From JBJXHG01 sp046160865 (lineage in GTDB: Bacteria; Planctomycetota; UBA1135; GCA-002686595), in contig JBJXHG010000124.1 of assembly GCA_046160865.1 (NCBI GenBank), positions 1 to 11,334 on the forward strand: a DNA stretch of 11,334 bases. Direction: 5' to 3'. Under the pieces are notes generated by a model. It was not told where the DNA came from, ran no database searches, and worked only from the letters and a program-made list of their open reading frames with translations. Shown piece by piece: positions 1 through 6,200 of the stretch (positions are counted from its first letter, which is position 1; each line of letters opens with the position of its first letter). The position numbers and the translations under genes are program-made.

Positions 1-343
1 CCCCCCCCCGCCCCCCCCGGCGATGCGCATTAAACGGCGGAGACCCGTGACGACTGCTGTCGACGAATGGTGCGGCTCCAAGTTGCCGCGAGCGTCGAGC
101 TCTCGTTGCTCCGTCGGCGATCGTTCACGCGCACAGCGATCGTGCTCGCGTCACCTGGCACCTCCGACGACACAGTCCGCTCTCCGGCACTCGCCGCGGT
201 CCGCGCCCGATGCTGAGCGCGGAGAGTGAGCGGATTAGCCCACGGACCGAGTGAGCCGGAGCGAGTTCCCGTACGACGCCGGGCCGCTCGCAACGACGCA
301 CTGCTCGCGCTGAGCGGCGTCCCGTCGGTCTGACGCGCTCCCG
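1..343. other. Gene-free stretch with poly-C tract
   Basis: No convincing gene was found here. The window opens with nine C, one G and eight C (1-18), a homopolymer-like tract that could be a real slippery sequence or the edge of an assembly. A short open frame at 23-229 on the plus strand has no recognisable motif, no ribosome binding site and a composition typical of chance frames in high-GC DNA. The stretch lies downstream of the methyltransferase gene (minus strand), so it should hold that gene's 3' untranslated region. The only structure seen is an imperfect inverted repeat between about 179-204 and 243-264. Confidence 0.55.
179..264. repeat. Imperfect inverted repeat downstream of the methyltransferase gene
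   Basis: The segment 182-204 pairs with 243-261 through blocks CTCCGG, ACTC and GGTCCG, separated by small internal loops. The central loop is about 38 nt. It lies 80-165 bp past the stop codon of the minus-strand methyltransferase gene and could act as a transcription end structure. It has no T-tract on the minus strand, and the GC-rich background makes partial pairings common, so this is weak. Confidence 0.25.
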
Positions 344-1534
344 TCAGCGACGCACGAGCCGCATCACCCAACTGTCGAACGCGTCGGGATCCGTGCCGCC
401 TCGCGCGACGTCGCGCGCGGTCGCACGCCGGTTCCACCACAGGATCGCGCCACCGAGCGCGCCGCGCAGGCGCGTCGCGTCGACGTGCATCAAGCGCGGC
501 ACGGCGCCCGTCAACTGGTAGCCGCACCACGCTTCGAACGTGAAGCCGCGCGGCTCGAGCAAGGATCGCACTTCCTCGCGCGTCTGCGCGTTCATCTCGC
601 GCACGGGCAAGAGCGGGCGTGTCGCGCGCCGCTCGCGCATGCCGCGCGAGTCGCGGTGGATGTCGCCGATCACGAGCGTGCCGCCGCGCGCGACCGTGCG
701 CACCAGGCCGTCGACCCAGCGCTCGGAGTCCGGCGCGAAACTGATCACGCCCGAGCTGAGCACGAGGTCGTACGGCGCTTCGCCGGCGCGCGGGAACGGT
801 GGGTCCTCGCCGAAGCCCGTCGCCACGGCGACGTCCTTCAATCCGACCGAGCGTGCGTTCTCTTCGACGAGCTTCATCATCTGCGGGCTCGGGTCGAACG
901 CGGAAAGATGCGCGCCGCCGCTCGCGAGCGCTGCTTCGATCCCGACCCAGCCCGCGCCGCTGCCGAAGTCGAGCACGCGCCGCGCGTCGCGCTTCTGCGC
1001 GAAGTCGGCGACGAAGCGCCGCATCCAACGAAAGTGCGCGTAGCCCGGGCGGCCGGGCTCGCCGTTCCAGCCGGCCGCATTCTGGTCGAACTTCGCGACC
1101 GTCGCGTCCGGCGCCATGACTGCGGCGCGCGAGCGCAGGACGAGCACCGCGCCGTGCACGCCGGTGCCGCGGCGCAGCTTCGTCGTTCCTTGCAGCGTCG
1201 ACTTCGTCACGCCAGCCGCTTGCGACAAGCGGTACACGGCGACGGCGTGCAGGAGCGGCCACGCGGCGTTGCGCCAGCCCGCGAGCTCGGCGTCCGCGGG
1301 TGTGCCCGGCACGAACACGAGCAAGGTGCCGTCGTCGCTCAGCGATTCCTTCGCGAAGCGCACGAGCTCGGCCGCGGCTGCGTCCGGCTTCGTGCCCGCG
1401 GCGGTCGCGACGAGCGCGTGCCGCGTACCGCTCGCGGGTGCCGCCGCATCGCCGAACGCGCGCACGCGCGCGGCGTCGAGCTTCTCCTCCTCGAGCACGG
1501 GCGCGAGGGGTGCGGTCTTCATCGGCTGGAGCAT
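344..1534 (-). CDS. Class I SAM-dependent methyltransferase with N-terminal extension
   Basis: Predicted 396-aa methyltransferase. The Rossmann-type SAM-binding motif I is clear: VLDFGSGAGWVGIE at residues 187-200. An acidic residue follows strand 2 (AFDPS, D214), and strands 4 and 5 read YDLVLSSG (255-262) and GGTLVIGDIH (284-293). The domain fills about residues 145-350. The N-terminal 140 residues have no clear family; 65-80 (LSDDGTLLVFVPGT) resembles the late strand of a methyltransferase fold, so this part may be a degenerate second fold. I chose ATG 1534 (MLQPMK); ATG 1522 is equally possible, and neither has a strong ribosome binding site. The gene lies 53 bp behind the gene ending at 1588 on the same strand and is probably cotranscribed with it. 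The substrate (small molecule, protein or RNA) cannot be told. The same frame stays open upstream to 2371, but that part is a shadow of the preceding gene. Confidence 0.8.
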   Translation of the reverse strand: MLQPMKTAPLAPVLEEEKLDAARVRAFGDAAAPASGTRHALVATAAGTKPDAAAAELVRFAKESLSDDGTLLVFVPGTPADAELAGWRNAAWPLLHAVAVYRLSQAAGVTKSTLQGTTKLRRGTGVHGAVLVLRSRAAVMAPDATVAKFDQNAAGWNGEPGRPGYAHFRWMRRFVADFAQKRDARRVLDFGSGAGWVGIEAALASGGAHLSAFDPSPQMMKLVEENARSVGLKDVAVATGFGEDPPFPRAGEAPYDLVLSSGVISFAPDSERWVDGLVRTVARGGTLVIGDIHRDSRGMRERRATRPLLPVREMNAQTREEVRSLLEPRGFTFEAWCGYQLTGAVPRLMHVDATRLRGALGGAILWWNRRATARDVARGGTDPDAFDSWVMRLVRR

Positions 1535-1587
1535 GCGAGCGCGGGATTGTGGGATCGCGCGCCGCGCGCGGCAACGTCCGTGTGCGC

Positions 1588-2895
1588 TCAGCGCGATCGC
1601 CGCACGCGCGCGGGCACGTCCTCGGCGATCTCCACGCGGTCCGCGCGGATCGCGAGCGACAAGCTGAACGCCGTCTCCTCGCCACTGCAGAACACCGAGT
1701 GCATCGCGGTGCGCGACAAGCCGTGGTTCGGCAGCAGGATCACGTCGCCGGGATCGAGCACGAATGCGTGACCGGCGTCGGCCAGGAACGCGGTGAACTC
1801 CGGGCCGCGGTTCACGAGGCCGGCGAGCGCACCGCAGCCCGGGCTGCCGAGCTCGCGGACGACGCGCTCGCGGTCGCGCGCGAACTCGGCGAGCGAGCTC
1901 TCGCGACCCGCGAACAACTGTTGCGCGACCCACGGCATCTCGCCTGCGCCGAGCAGCTCGGCGAACTCCTGCACGCGCGCCGCGAGATCGTCCGTCGAAG
2001 CCGCGAGCCAGGCCGTCGAGCCGGTGAGCTGCGCGTAGCACACCCCGAGCTGCCCGAGACCGGCGCCGGATTCCTCGTCCTCGCCGAACGCATCGTGATG
2101 GAAGAGCGCGCCGCCGTCCGGGCTGTTCCAGTACGCGATGTGCTGCGTGAGCAGCACGCGCTCGCCGACGAGGCGCTCGAGCAGCGGCACGAGCGTGCGG
2201 TGCGACGACAGGATCTGCGCCTCGGGGAACAAGCGCTCCGCGAGATCCGCGACGCGCCGGTGCCGCACGAGGTCGCGACTCGCGTCGTCGGAGCGCTCGC
2301 GCCCGAACGACACGCGTAGCCGCAGCGAGTCCTCTCCGTCGAACGTCGAGAGCCACGCGGACTTCACCCACAAGTTCGAGATGCGCCGCGGCTTGCCTTG
2401 CGGCCCGATCACGGACGACTCGACGCGGTAGCGTTCGATGTCGCGCGCCGGATCGTGCAGCACGGCCGGCTCGCGCAGCAGGCGAAACGTTTCGTCGTCC
2501 GCGGTGCTCGCGGCGAGCCAGTCGCGCAGCCCGTGCTTCTCCTTCAGCGCGCCGAAGAGCTCGTCGCGCGAGTCGATCTCGTCCGCGAAGGCGTCGAGTT
2601 CGTCGCGCAAGATGGCGCGCAGCACGATCGGCCGCGCGGCGCGCCAGCGCTCGGAGAGCTCACCCGGCGCGGGCTCCGCCGCGAAGCGCGCGCGCCCGCC
2701 GAGCAGCGCGGGATCGAGCTCGGCCCATTCGCCGTGCCAGACGGCGCGCCGCGACAGGGACACGGTGCGCCGCGCGAAGCGACCGACCGCGGCCAAGAAT
2801 TCGGGCTCGTCCTTCTCGTGGAAGGAGAGCACCGGCGCCACTCCGGGGCAGTGGTCGCGATCGTCGGAGCCGAGGATGTCGTCGAAGAGCTCCAC
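1588..2895 (-). CDS. Hypothetical protein, possible 2-oxoglutarate/Fe(II) or cupin-type oxygenase
   Basis: Predicted 435-aa cytoplasmic protein that I do not recognise as a named family. The C-terminal half has features of a double-stranded beta-helix metalloenzyme. AYWNSPDGGALFHHDAF (254-270) contains an H266-x-D268 pair. A hydrophobic FVLDPGDVILLPNH (378-391) follows, and HSVF (H399) comes before a stretch ending in LSLAIR. This resembles the HxD...H iron site of JmjC or 2-oxoglutarate oxygenases, but the match is by eye. The N-terminal 240 residues are charged and helical with no motif I can name. The start is GTG 2895 (MELFDD), with no Shine-Dalgarno. A TACGCT box ends 7 nt before it, suggesting a leaderless transcript. 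The next gene on the strand is a methyltransferase 53 bp away, so the two may modify a common substrate. A non-enzymatic cupin-like protein is an alternative. Confidence 0.7.
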   Translation of the reverse strand: MELFDDILGSDDRDHCPGVAPVLSFHEKDEPEFLAAVGRFARRTVSLSRRAVWHGEWAELDPALLGGRARFAAEPAPGELSERWRAARPIVLRAILRDELDAFADEIDSRDELFGALKEKHGLRDWLAASTADDETFRLLREPAVLHDPARDIERYRVESSVIGPQGKPRRISNLWVKSAWLSTFDGEDSLRLRVSFGRERSDDASRDLVRHRRVADLAERLFPEAQILSSHRTLVPLLERLVGERVLLTQHIAYWNSPDGGALFHHDAFGEDEESGAGLGQLGVCYAQLTGSTAWLAASTDDLAARVQEFAELLGAGEMPWVAQQLFAGRESSLAEFARDRERVVRELGSPGCGALAGLVNRGPEFTAFLADAGHAFVLDPGDVILLPNHGLSRTAMHSVFCSGEETAFSLSLAIRADRVEIAEDVPARVRRSR

Positions 2896-2902
2896 GCGGC
2901 CG

Positions 2903-2908
2903 AGCGTA
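2903..2908 (-). promoter_or_regulatory. Candidate -10 box (TACGCT) for the oxygenase-like gene
   Basis: On the minus strand TACGCT is followed by exactly 7 nt and then the GTG start at 2895. With the usual -10 to +1 distance this puts the transcript start at or next to the start codon. A 17-nt spacer upstream leads to TCGCAC, a poor -35. There is no ribosome binding site. The call rests on the same geometry at the genes starting at 2961 and 9358. Confidence 0.35.
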
Positions 2909-2947
2909 CCCGTGCGAACGCGCGCGTGCGAGCGGACCGTCGCGCTC

Positions 2948-2953
2948 TACAAT
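2948..2953 (+). promoter_or_regulatory. Candidate -10 box (TACAAT) for the FAD-dehydrogenase gene
   Basis: TACAAT is close to the bacterial -10 consensus and stands out in GC-rich surroundings. Seven nt separate it from the TTG start at 2961 and no Shine-Dalgarno is present, which fits leaderless transcription. No clear -35 is visible. The divergent gene's box (2903-2908) lies 40 bp away, so the 65-bp intergenic space would hold two back-to-back promoters. Confidence 0.45.
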
Positions 2954-2960
2954 CCGCGGC

Positions 2961-4622
2961 TTGGAGAAGCCTCTCGAGGAACGCGCGACCGCGACGTGGC
3001 GCGTGCTCGGCGTCGAGCTCCCAGTCGGCGAGTCGGACGCGGCGCTGCGTGCGCGCGTGTGCCGGGACCTCGGTCTCGCACCGGACGAGTTGCGCGGCTT
3101 GCGCGTCGTGCACAAGGCGCTCGACGCGCGTACGCGCGCGGGCGAGCGCCGCTTGCGTTTCGTGATCCACGCCGACCTCGTGCTCGACGCGCGTGTGCGC
3201 GGGCGCGCGTTTTCGCGCGCGCGCAAGAGCGGCCGCGTCGTCGCCGTCCCGCCGCCCGCGACCGGCCTGCTTCCGAACGTGCACGCGAGTTTCGCGCGCA
3301 CACCGGCGCGCCAAATCGCCGTGATCGGCGCAGGCCCGGCCGGGATCTTCGCGGCGTGGGTGCTCGCGCGGCACGGTGTCCGCGTGCTGCTCGTCGATCG
3401 AGGCGCGCCGGTGGAGCGGCGCAGCCGCGACGTCGTCGCGTTCCAGCGCACGCGCCAGCCGAACCCCGAGTCGAACTTGCTGTTCGGCGAAGGCGGAGCC
3501 GGCACGTTCTCGGACGGCAAGTTGTACACGCGCGTCGCCGATGCGCTCGAGGTGCCGATCCTCGAGGAGCTCGTGCGGTGCGGCGCTCCGGCCGAGATCA
3601 CGTTCGACAGCCGCGCGCACATCGGGACCGACAAGCTCCACCGCATCTTGCCGCGCTTGCGCGCGCGCCTCGAGGAACTCGGCACGCAGTTCCACTGGAA
3701 CACGCGGCTCGAGCGGCTCGTGCTGTCGGACGATCGCAAGCGCGTGCGCGCGCTCGACACCACGTGCGGCGAGATCCCCTGCGACGGCGTCGTGCTCGCA
3801 CCCGGACACAGCGCGCGCGACACGTGGGCGCGGCTCTTCGAGCAAGGCGTCGCAGTCGAGTCGAAGCCGTTCCAGCTCGGCGTGCGCGTCGAGCATCCGC
3901 AGGAGCTCGTGACGACGGGCCGTCACGGCACGAGCGTGGCAGCGCAGACACTCGGCCCGGCGAGCTATCAGCTCGTGTGCCGCGCGGAGGACGGCCTGCT
4001 CGCTGCGCACACGTTCTGCATGTGTCCAGGTGGGCGCATCGTGGCGAGCGTGAGCGAGCACGGCTTCCTGTGCACGAACGGGATGAGCAACTCGAAGCAC
4101 TCGTCGCGCTACGCGAACGCCGCCGTCGTCGTGACGCTCGGTCCGAACGATTTCGGAGCGGGCCCGTTCGACGGCGTGCAGTTCCAGCGCGAACTCGAAG
4201 CGCGCTTCTTCGACGCCGGCGGAAGCGACTACACGGCACCCGCGCAGCGCGTGCCCGACTTCCTCGCGCGGCGCGCGAGCAGCGGCGAGCTCACGTCGAG
4301 CTATCGCTTCGGTGCGCGCGCCGGACGCATCGACGAGCTCCTGCCCGCGCGAGTGCACGCGTCGATCGCGCGCGCGCTCTTGCGCTTCGATCGCTCGATT
4401 CCCGGCTTCGCGGGCGCGAGCGGGCTCATCGTCGGCATCGAGTCGCGCAGCTCGGGGCCCGTGCGACTGCCGCGCGATGCAGAGACGCTCCGTGCGCGCG
4501 GATTCGAGAACCTCTGGCCGGTCGGCGAGGGCGCCGGATATGCAGGCGGAATCATGAGCGCGGCGCTCGACGGTGCACGCGCGGCGCTCGCGGTGCTAGC
4601 GGTCGGGGTGCCCCCCGCGTAG
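2961..4622 (+). CDS. FAD-dependent dehydrogenase, COG2509 family
   Basis: Predicted 553-aa flavoprotein of the family annotated as uncharacterised NAD(FAD)-utilising dehydrogenase. Residues 13-110 form the small N-terminal domain typical of the family (WRVLGVELPV ... LRVVHKALDAR). The FAD-binding Rossmann motif is VIGAGPAG (121-128), followed by an acidic strand end (LLVDRG, 143-148). Family signatures follow in order: FGEGGAGTFSDGKLYTR (175-191), TFCMCPGG (351-358), GIESRSSGPVRLPRD (492-506) and the C-terminal FAD contact PVGEGAGYAGGI (520-531). All are intact and the length is normal. The physiological substrate of the family is not known to me. The start is TTG 2961, giving the full N-terminal domain; GTG 15 codons later is the alternative. 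The last codons and the stop lie in the left arm of the inverted repeat that follows. The gene is divergent from the oxygenase-like gene and reads toward panB, 337 bp away. Confidence 0.9.
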   Translation: MEKPLEERATATWRVLGVELPVGESDAALRARVCRDLGLAPDELRGLRVVHKALDARTRAGERRLRFVIHADLVLDARVRGRAFSRARKSGRVVAVPPPATGLLPNVHASFARTPARQIAVIGAGPAGIFAAWVLARHGVRVLLVDRGAPVERRSRDVVAFQRTRQPNPESNLLFGEGGAGTFSDGKLYTRVADALEVPILEELVRCGAPAEITFDSRAHIGTDKLHRILPRLRARLEELGTQFHWNTRLERLVLSDDRKRVRALDTTCGEIPCDGVVLAPGHSARDTWARLFEQGVAVESKPFQLGVRVEHPQELVTTGRHGTSVAAQTLGPASYQLVCRAEDGLLAAHTFCMCPGGRIVASVSEHGFLCTNGMSNSKHSSRYANAAVVVTLGPNDFGAGPFDGVQFQRELEARFFDAGGSDYTAPAQRVPDFLARRASSGELTSSYRFGARAGRIDELLPARVHASIARALLRFDRSIPGFAGASGLIVGIESRSSGPVRLPRDAETLRARGFENLWPVGEGAGYAGGIMSAALDGARAALAVLAVGVPPA

Positions 4623-4925
4623 CGCGGTCTTCCGCGCGGAGCGTACCTAGCGGCGGGGCACCGTGTCGGCTGCTCACGCTGACAGGACCTCCACAGTTTG
4701 CCTTTGGCCCTCGATCGCCTTGGCGTGGATGCGACAGCGGACAAGCCGTCGATGTCGCCGCGCATACTCTTCGCGTGTCGCAACCGCGCAACGGCGAGTC
4801 GACACCGCCGGCGATATGCGAGTCGCAGCGAGCCTAGGCAGCCGACACGCGGCCCCGCCGTTTGAAGCGCGTGGCGCGGGGGCGCGCCGCACGCGTACGC
4901 TCCGCGCGGAAGACCGCGCTTCGCG
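4616..4925. repeat. Inverted-repeat element (REPIN/MITE-like) between the FAD-dehydrogenase gene and panB
   Basis: Arms 4616-4646 and 4895-4925 are reverse complements over 31 positions with one mismatch (4620/4921); 4621-4646 and 4895-4920 match perfectly over 26. Each arm is itself a hairpin: GCGCGG-TCTT-CCGCGC at 4622-4637 and GCGCGG-AAGA-CCGCGC at 4904-4919. A second, inner pair, 4651-4673 with 4838-4860, matches at 21 of 23 positions. The right side has about 34 extra bases between its two arm parts (4861-4894). A GTAG tetranucleotide (4619-4622) sits at the foot of the left hairpin, as in REP elements. The centre, 4674-4837, has no gene. The element includes the stop codon of the upstream gene and ends 35 bp before panB. 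A non-autonomous transposable element or REPIN is the likely origin; a regulatory RNA leader for panB is possible. Confidence 0.7.
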
Positions 4926-4939
4926 CGGGGGCGCGCCGC
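4874..4939. repeat. 17-bp direct repeat flanking the right inverted-repeat arm
   Basis: GCGCGGGGGCGCGCCGC occurs at 4874-4890 and again at 4923-4939, offset by 49 bp. The two copies bracket the perfect right arm (4895-4920). A partly related string, CCCCCCGCG (4611-4619), flanks the left arm in reverse complement. The arrangement suggests that the right end was extended by a local duplication. Confidence 0.6.
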
Positions 4940-4942
4940 TGC

Positions 4943-4948
4943 TAGATT
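4943..4948 (+). promoter_or_regulatory. Candidate -10 box (TAGATT) for panB
   Basis: TAGATT ends 11 nt before the panB ATG at 4960 and no Shine-Dalgarno lies between them. The transcript start would fall a few bases before the ATG, giving a nearly leaderless message. No good -35 was found. The call is weak on its own and is supported mainly by similar boxes before other genes in the window. Confidence 0.3.
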
Positions 4949-4959
4949 GGCTCGCGCAC

Positions 4960-5805
4960 ATGCGCACGACGCCGCCGTCCGAGAAGCGAACCGTGGATCC
5001 CGCCGATCGCCGCAAGGTGACGACGAAGACGCTCCAGCGCATGAAGGAGCGTGGCGAGACGATTTCCGCGCTCACGGCCTACGACTTCTGGATGGCGGAG
5101 CTGCTCGACGAAGCGGGCATCGATCTGATCCTCGTCGGCGATTCGGTCGCGATGGTCGTGCAAGGTCGCGAGACGACCGTCGCGGTCACGATGGAGCAGA
5201 TGCTCTACCACGCGTCGATGGTCTCGGCCGGCGTGGAGCGCGCGCTCGTCGTCGGCGACTTGCCGTTCATGTCGTACCAAGTGAACTCCGACGAAGCGCT
5301 GCGCAACGCCGGCCGCATGGTGAAGGAGTCCGCCGTCGAAGCGGTCAAGGTCGAAGGTGGCGAGGTGATCTGTCCGACCGTGCGGCGCATCGTCGACGTC
5401 GGCATTCCGGTGATGGGGCACTTGGGACTCACGCCGCAATCGATCCACAAGTTCGGTACGTACCAAGTGCGCGCGACGACGCCGGACGAGGCGGCCGAGC
5501 TCGAGCGCGACGCGCGTGCGCTGCAGGACGCCGGCGCGTTCTCGATCGTGCTCGAGAAGGTGCCCGCCACGGTCGCCGAGCGCATCGCGAAGGACTTGAA
5601 GATCCCGGTGATCGGGATCGGCGCGGGCCCGAAGTGCGACGGGCAGATCCTCGTCACGCACGACATGCTCGGACTGTACACGCGCTTCCATCCGCGCTTC
5701 GTGCGGCGCTACGGGGCCCTCGCCGAAGAGATGCTGTCGGCGTTCAAGCACTACGTCGGCGACGTGAAGGGCGGAGCGTTCCCCACGTCGTCGGAAAGTT
5801 ACTGA
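4960..5805 (+). CDS. panB: 3-methyl-2-oxobutanoate hydroxymethyltransferase (ketopantoate hydroxymethyltransferase)
   Basis: Predicted 281-aa PanB, a TIM-barrel enzyme that transfers the one-carbon group of 5,10-methylenetetrahydrofolate to 2-oxoisovalerate, making ketopantoate in the first committed step of pantothenate and CoA synthesis. The family signatures are intact: TAYDFW (39-44), LVGDSVAMVVQG (58-69), DLPFMSYQ (100-107), VKVEGGE (129-135), GHLGLTPQS (153-161), GIGAGPKCDGQILV (219-232). Metal ligands D61 and D100, the substrate Lys130 and the catalytic Glu199 (VLEKVP) are all present by comparison with the E. coli enzyme. ATG 4960 gives a typical length with a short N-terminal extension; the frame is open further upstream but runs through the inverted-repeat element. 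No other pan gene is nearby. The stop codon lies in the stem of the following long hairpin. Confidence 0.95.
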   Translation: MRTTPPSEKRTVDPADRRKVTTKTLQRMKERGETISALTAYDFWMAELLDEAGIDLILVGDSVAMVVQGRETTVAVTMEQMLYHASMVSAGVERALVVGDLPFMSYQVNSDEALRNAGRMVKESAVEAVKVEGGEVICPTVRRIVDVGIPVMGHLGLTPQSIHKFGTYQVRATTPDEAAELERDARALQDAGAFSIVLEKVPATVAERIAKDLKIPVIGIGAGPKCDGQILVTHDMLGLYTRFHPRFVRRYGALAEEMLSAFKHYVGDVKGGAFPTSSESY

Positions 5806-5860
5806 GCAGCGCTCTCACTCTCCTCGGGCGAAGGCCCGAGGAGAGTGAGAGCTGCTCAGT
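5801..5860. terminator. Long stem-loop between convergent genes, probable bidirectional terminator
   Basis: The left arm 5801-5829 pairs with 5834-5860: 27 base pairs, interrupted only by a two-base bulge near 5810, closed by the loop GAAG (5830-5833). The panB stop codon (5803-5805) is inside the left arm. The small minus-strand gene ends 28 bp beyond the right arm, so the structure serves the 3' ends of both. Neither side has a T-tract, so it is not a canonical intrinsic terminator; the length of the stem makes termination or 3'-end protection the likely role. Confidence 0.75.
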
Positions 5861-5887
5861 AAAGCTACCGGTGGGGCGGAACGCGCC

Positions 5888-6187
5888 TCAGCGGCTCTCT
5901 GGCTGCCCGACGACCGCGTCGATGCGCGCGTTGTGCGCCGTTGCGCCGCAAGTGCACGCTGACCGCTGCACACATCCGCTCTCGTGCACGCGTCGCAGGG
6001 TGGCCATCACGTCGAGCACGTCCAGGTACGCCGCCGCAACCGCCACACGGCGCGCATCGGCATCCTTCTGCGAGCGCTCGAGCGCCGCAAAACGTTCCGC
6101 GGCGCTCGATCCTGGGCCGTGCAGGATCGCGTGGTCGCGCGCCATGTCTCGCGCCGTCTTCGCTGCCGCTCGGTGGTCGATCGTCAT
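5888..6187 (-). CDS. Small hypothetical protein with Cys-rich C-terminus
   Basis: Predicted 99-aa protein, not recognised. Residues 1-68 look helical and charged (AAAKTARDMARDHAI, AAERFAALERSQKDADARR). The C-terminus contains C72, C78 and C80 plus H85 (GCVQRSACTCGATAH), which could bind a metal or form disulfides. No signal peptide or membrane segment is seen. The start ATG 6187 is chosen because TAGGAG (minus strand, 6195-6200) lies 7 nt upstream; the frame is open to 6280 but the extra residues are arginine-rich noise. The gene is convergent with panB, sharing the long stem-loop, and divergent from the receiver gene at 6373. A good ribosome binding site and bracketing by a terminator favour a real gene, but nothing shows its function. 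Confidence 0.6.
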   Translation of the reverse strand: MTIDHRAAAKTARDMARDHAILHGPGSSAAERFAALERSQKDADARRVAVAAAYLDVLDVMATLRRVHESGCVQRSACTCGATAHNARIDAVVGQPESR

Positions 6188-6194
6188 GTTCCGT

Positions 6195-6200
6195 CTCCTA
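6195..6200 (-). promoter_or_regulatory. Ribosome binding site deciding the small gene's start
   Basis: On the minus strand TAGGAG is followed by 7 nt and the ATG at 6187. It is one of the few strong Shine-Dalgarno sequences in the window and supports the shorter reading of this frame. Confidence 0.65.

Larger units (their letters stand above)
4623..4959. other. Gene-free interval before panB
   Basis: This 337-bp interval holds the nested inverted repeats and a 17-bp direct repeat. Its centre (4674-4837) is visibly less GC-rich than the flanks and contains no convincing gene on either strand. Open frames crossing it (for example minus-strand 4552-4791) encode no motif and read through both repeat arms. 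The last 20 bp carry a possible panB promoter box. Confidence 0.6.

Noticed and set aside
23..229. Plus-strand 68-codon frame near the left end
   Set aside because: No motif, no ribosome binding site and shadow-like composition.
1535..2371. N-terminal extension of the methyltransferase frame up to 2371
   Set aside because: It overlaps the oxygenase-like gene in another frame and is arginine-rich without motifs.
4552..4791. Minus-strand 79-codon frame across the inverted-repeat element
   Set aside because: It runs from the 3' end of the FAD-dehydrogenase gene through the repeat arm. It has no motif or ribosome binding site.
2438..4837. 799-codon plus-strand frame and 604-codon minus-strand frame over the FAD-dehydrogenase gene
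   Set aside because: Both are low-complexity Arg/Ala/Ser shadows of the clearly conserved COG2509 gene in another frame.
4663..4959. 99-codon N-terminal extension of panB
   Set aside because: PanB homologues begin near MRTT...; the extension only translates the repeat element.
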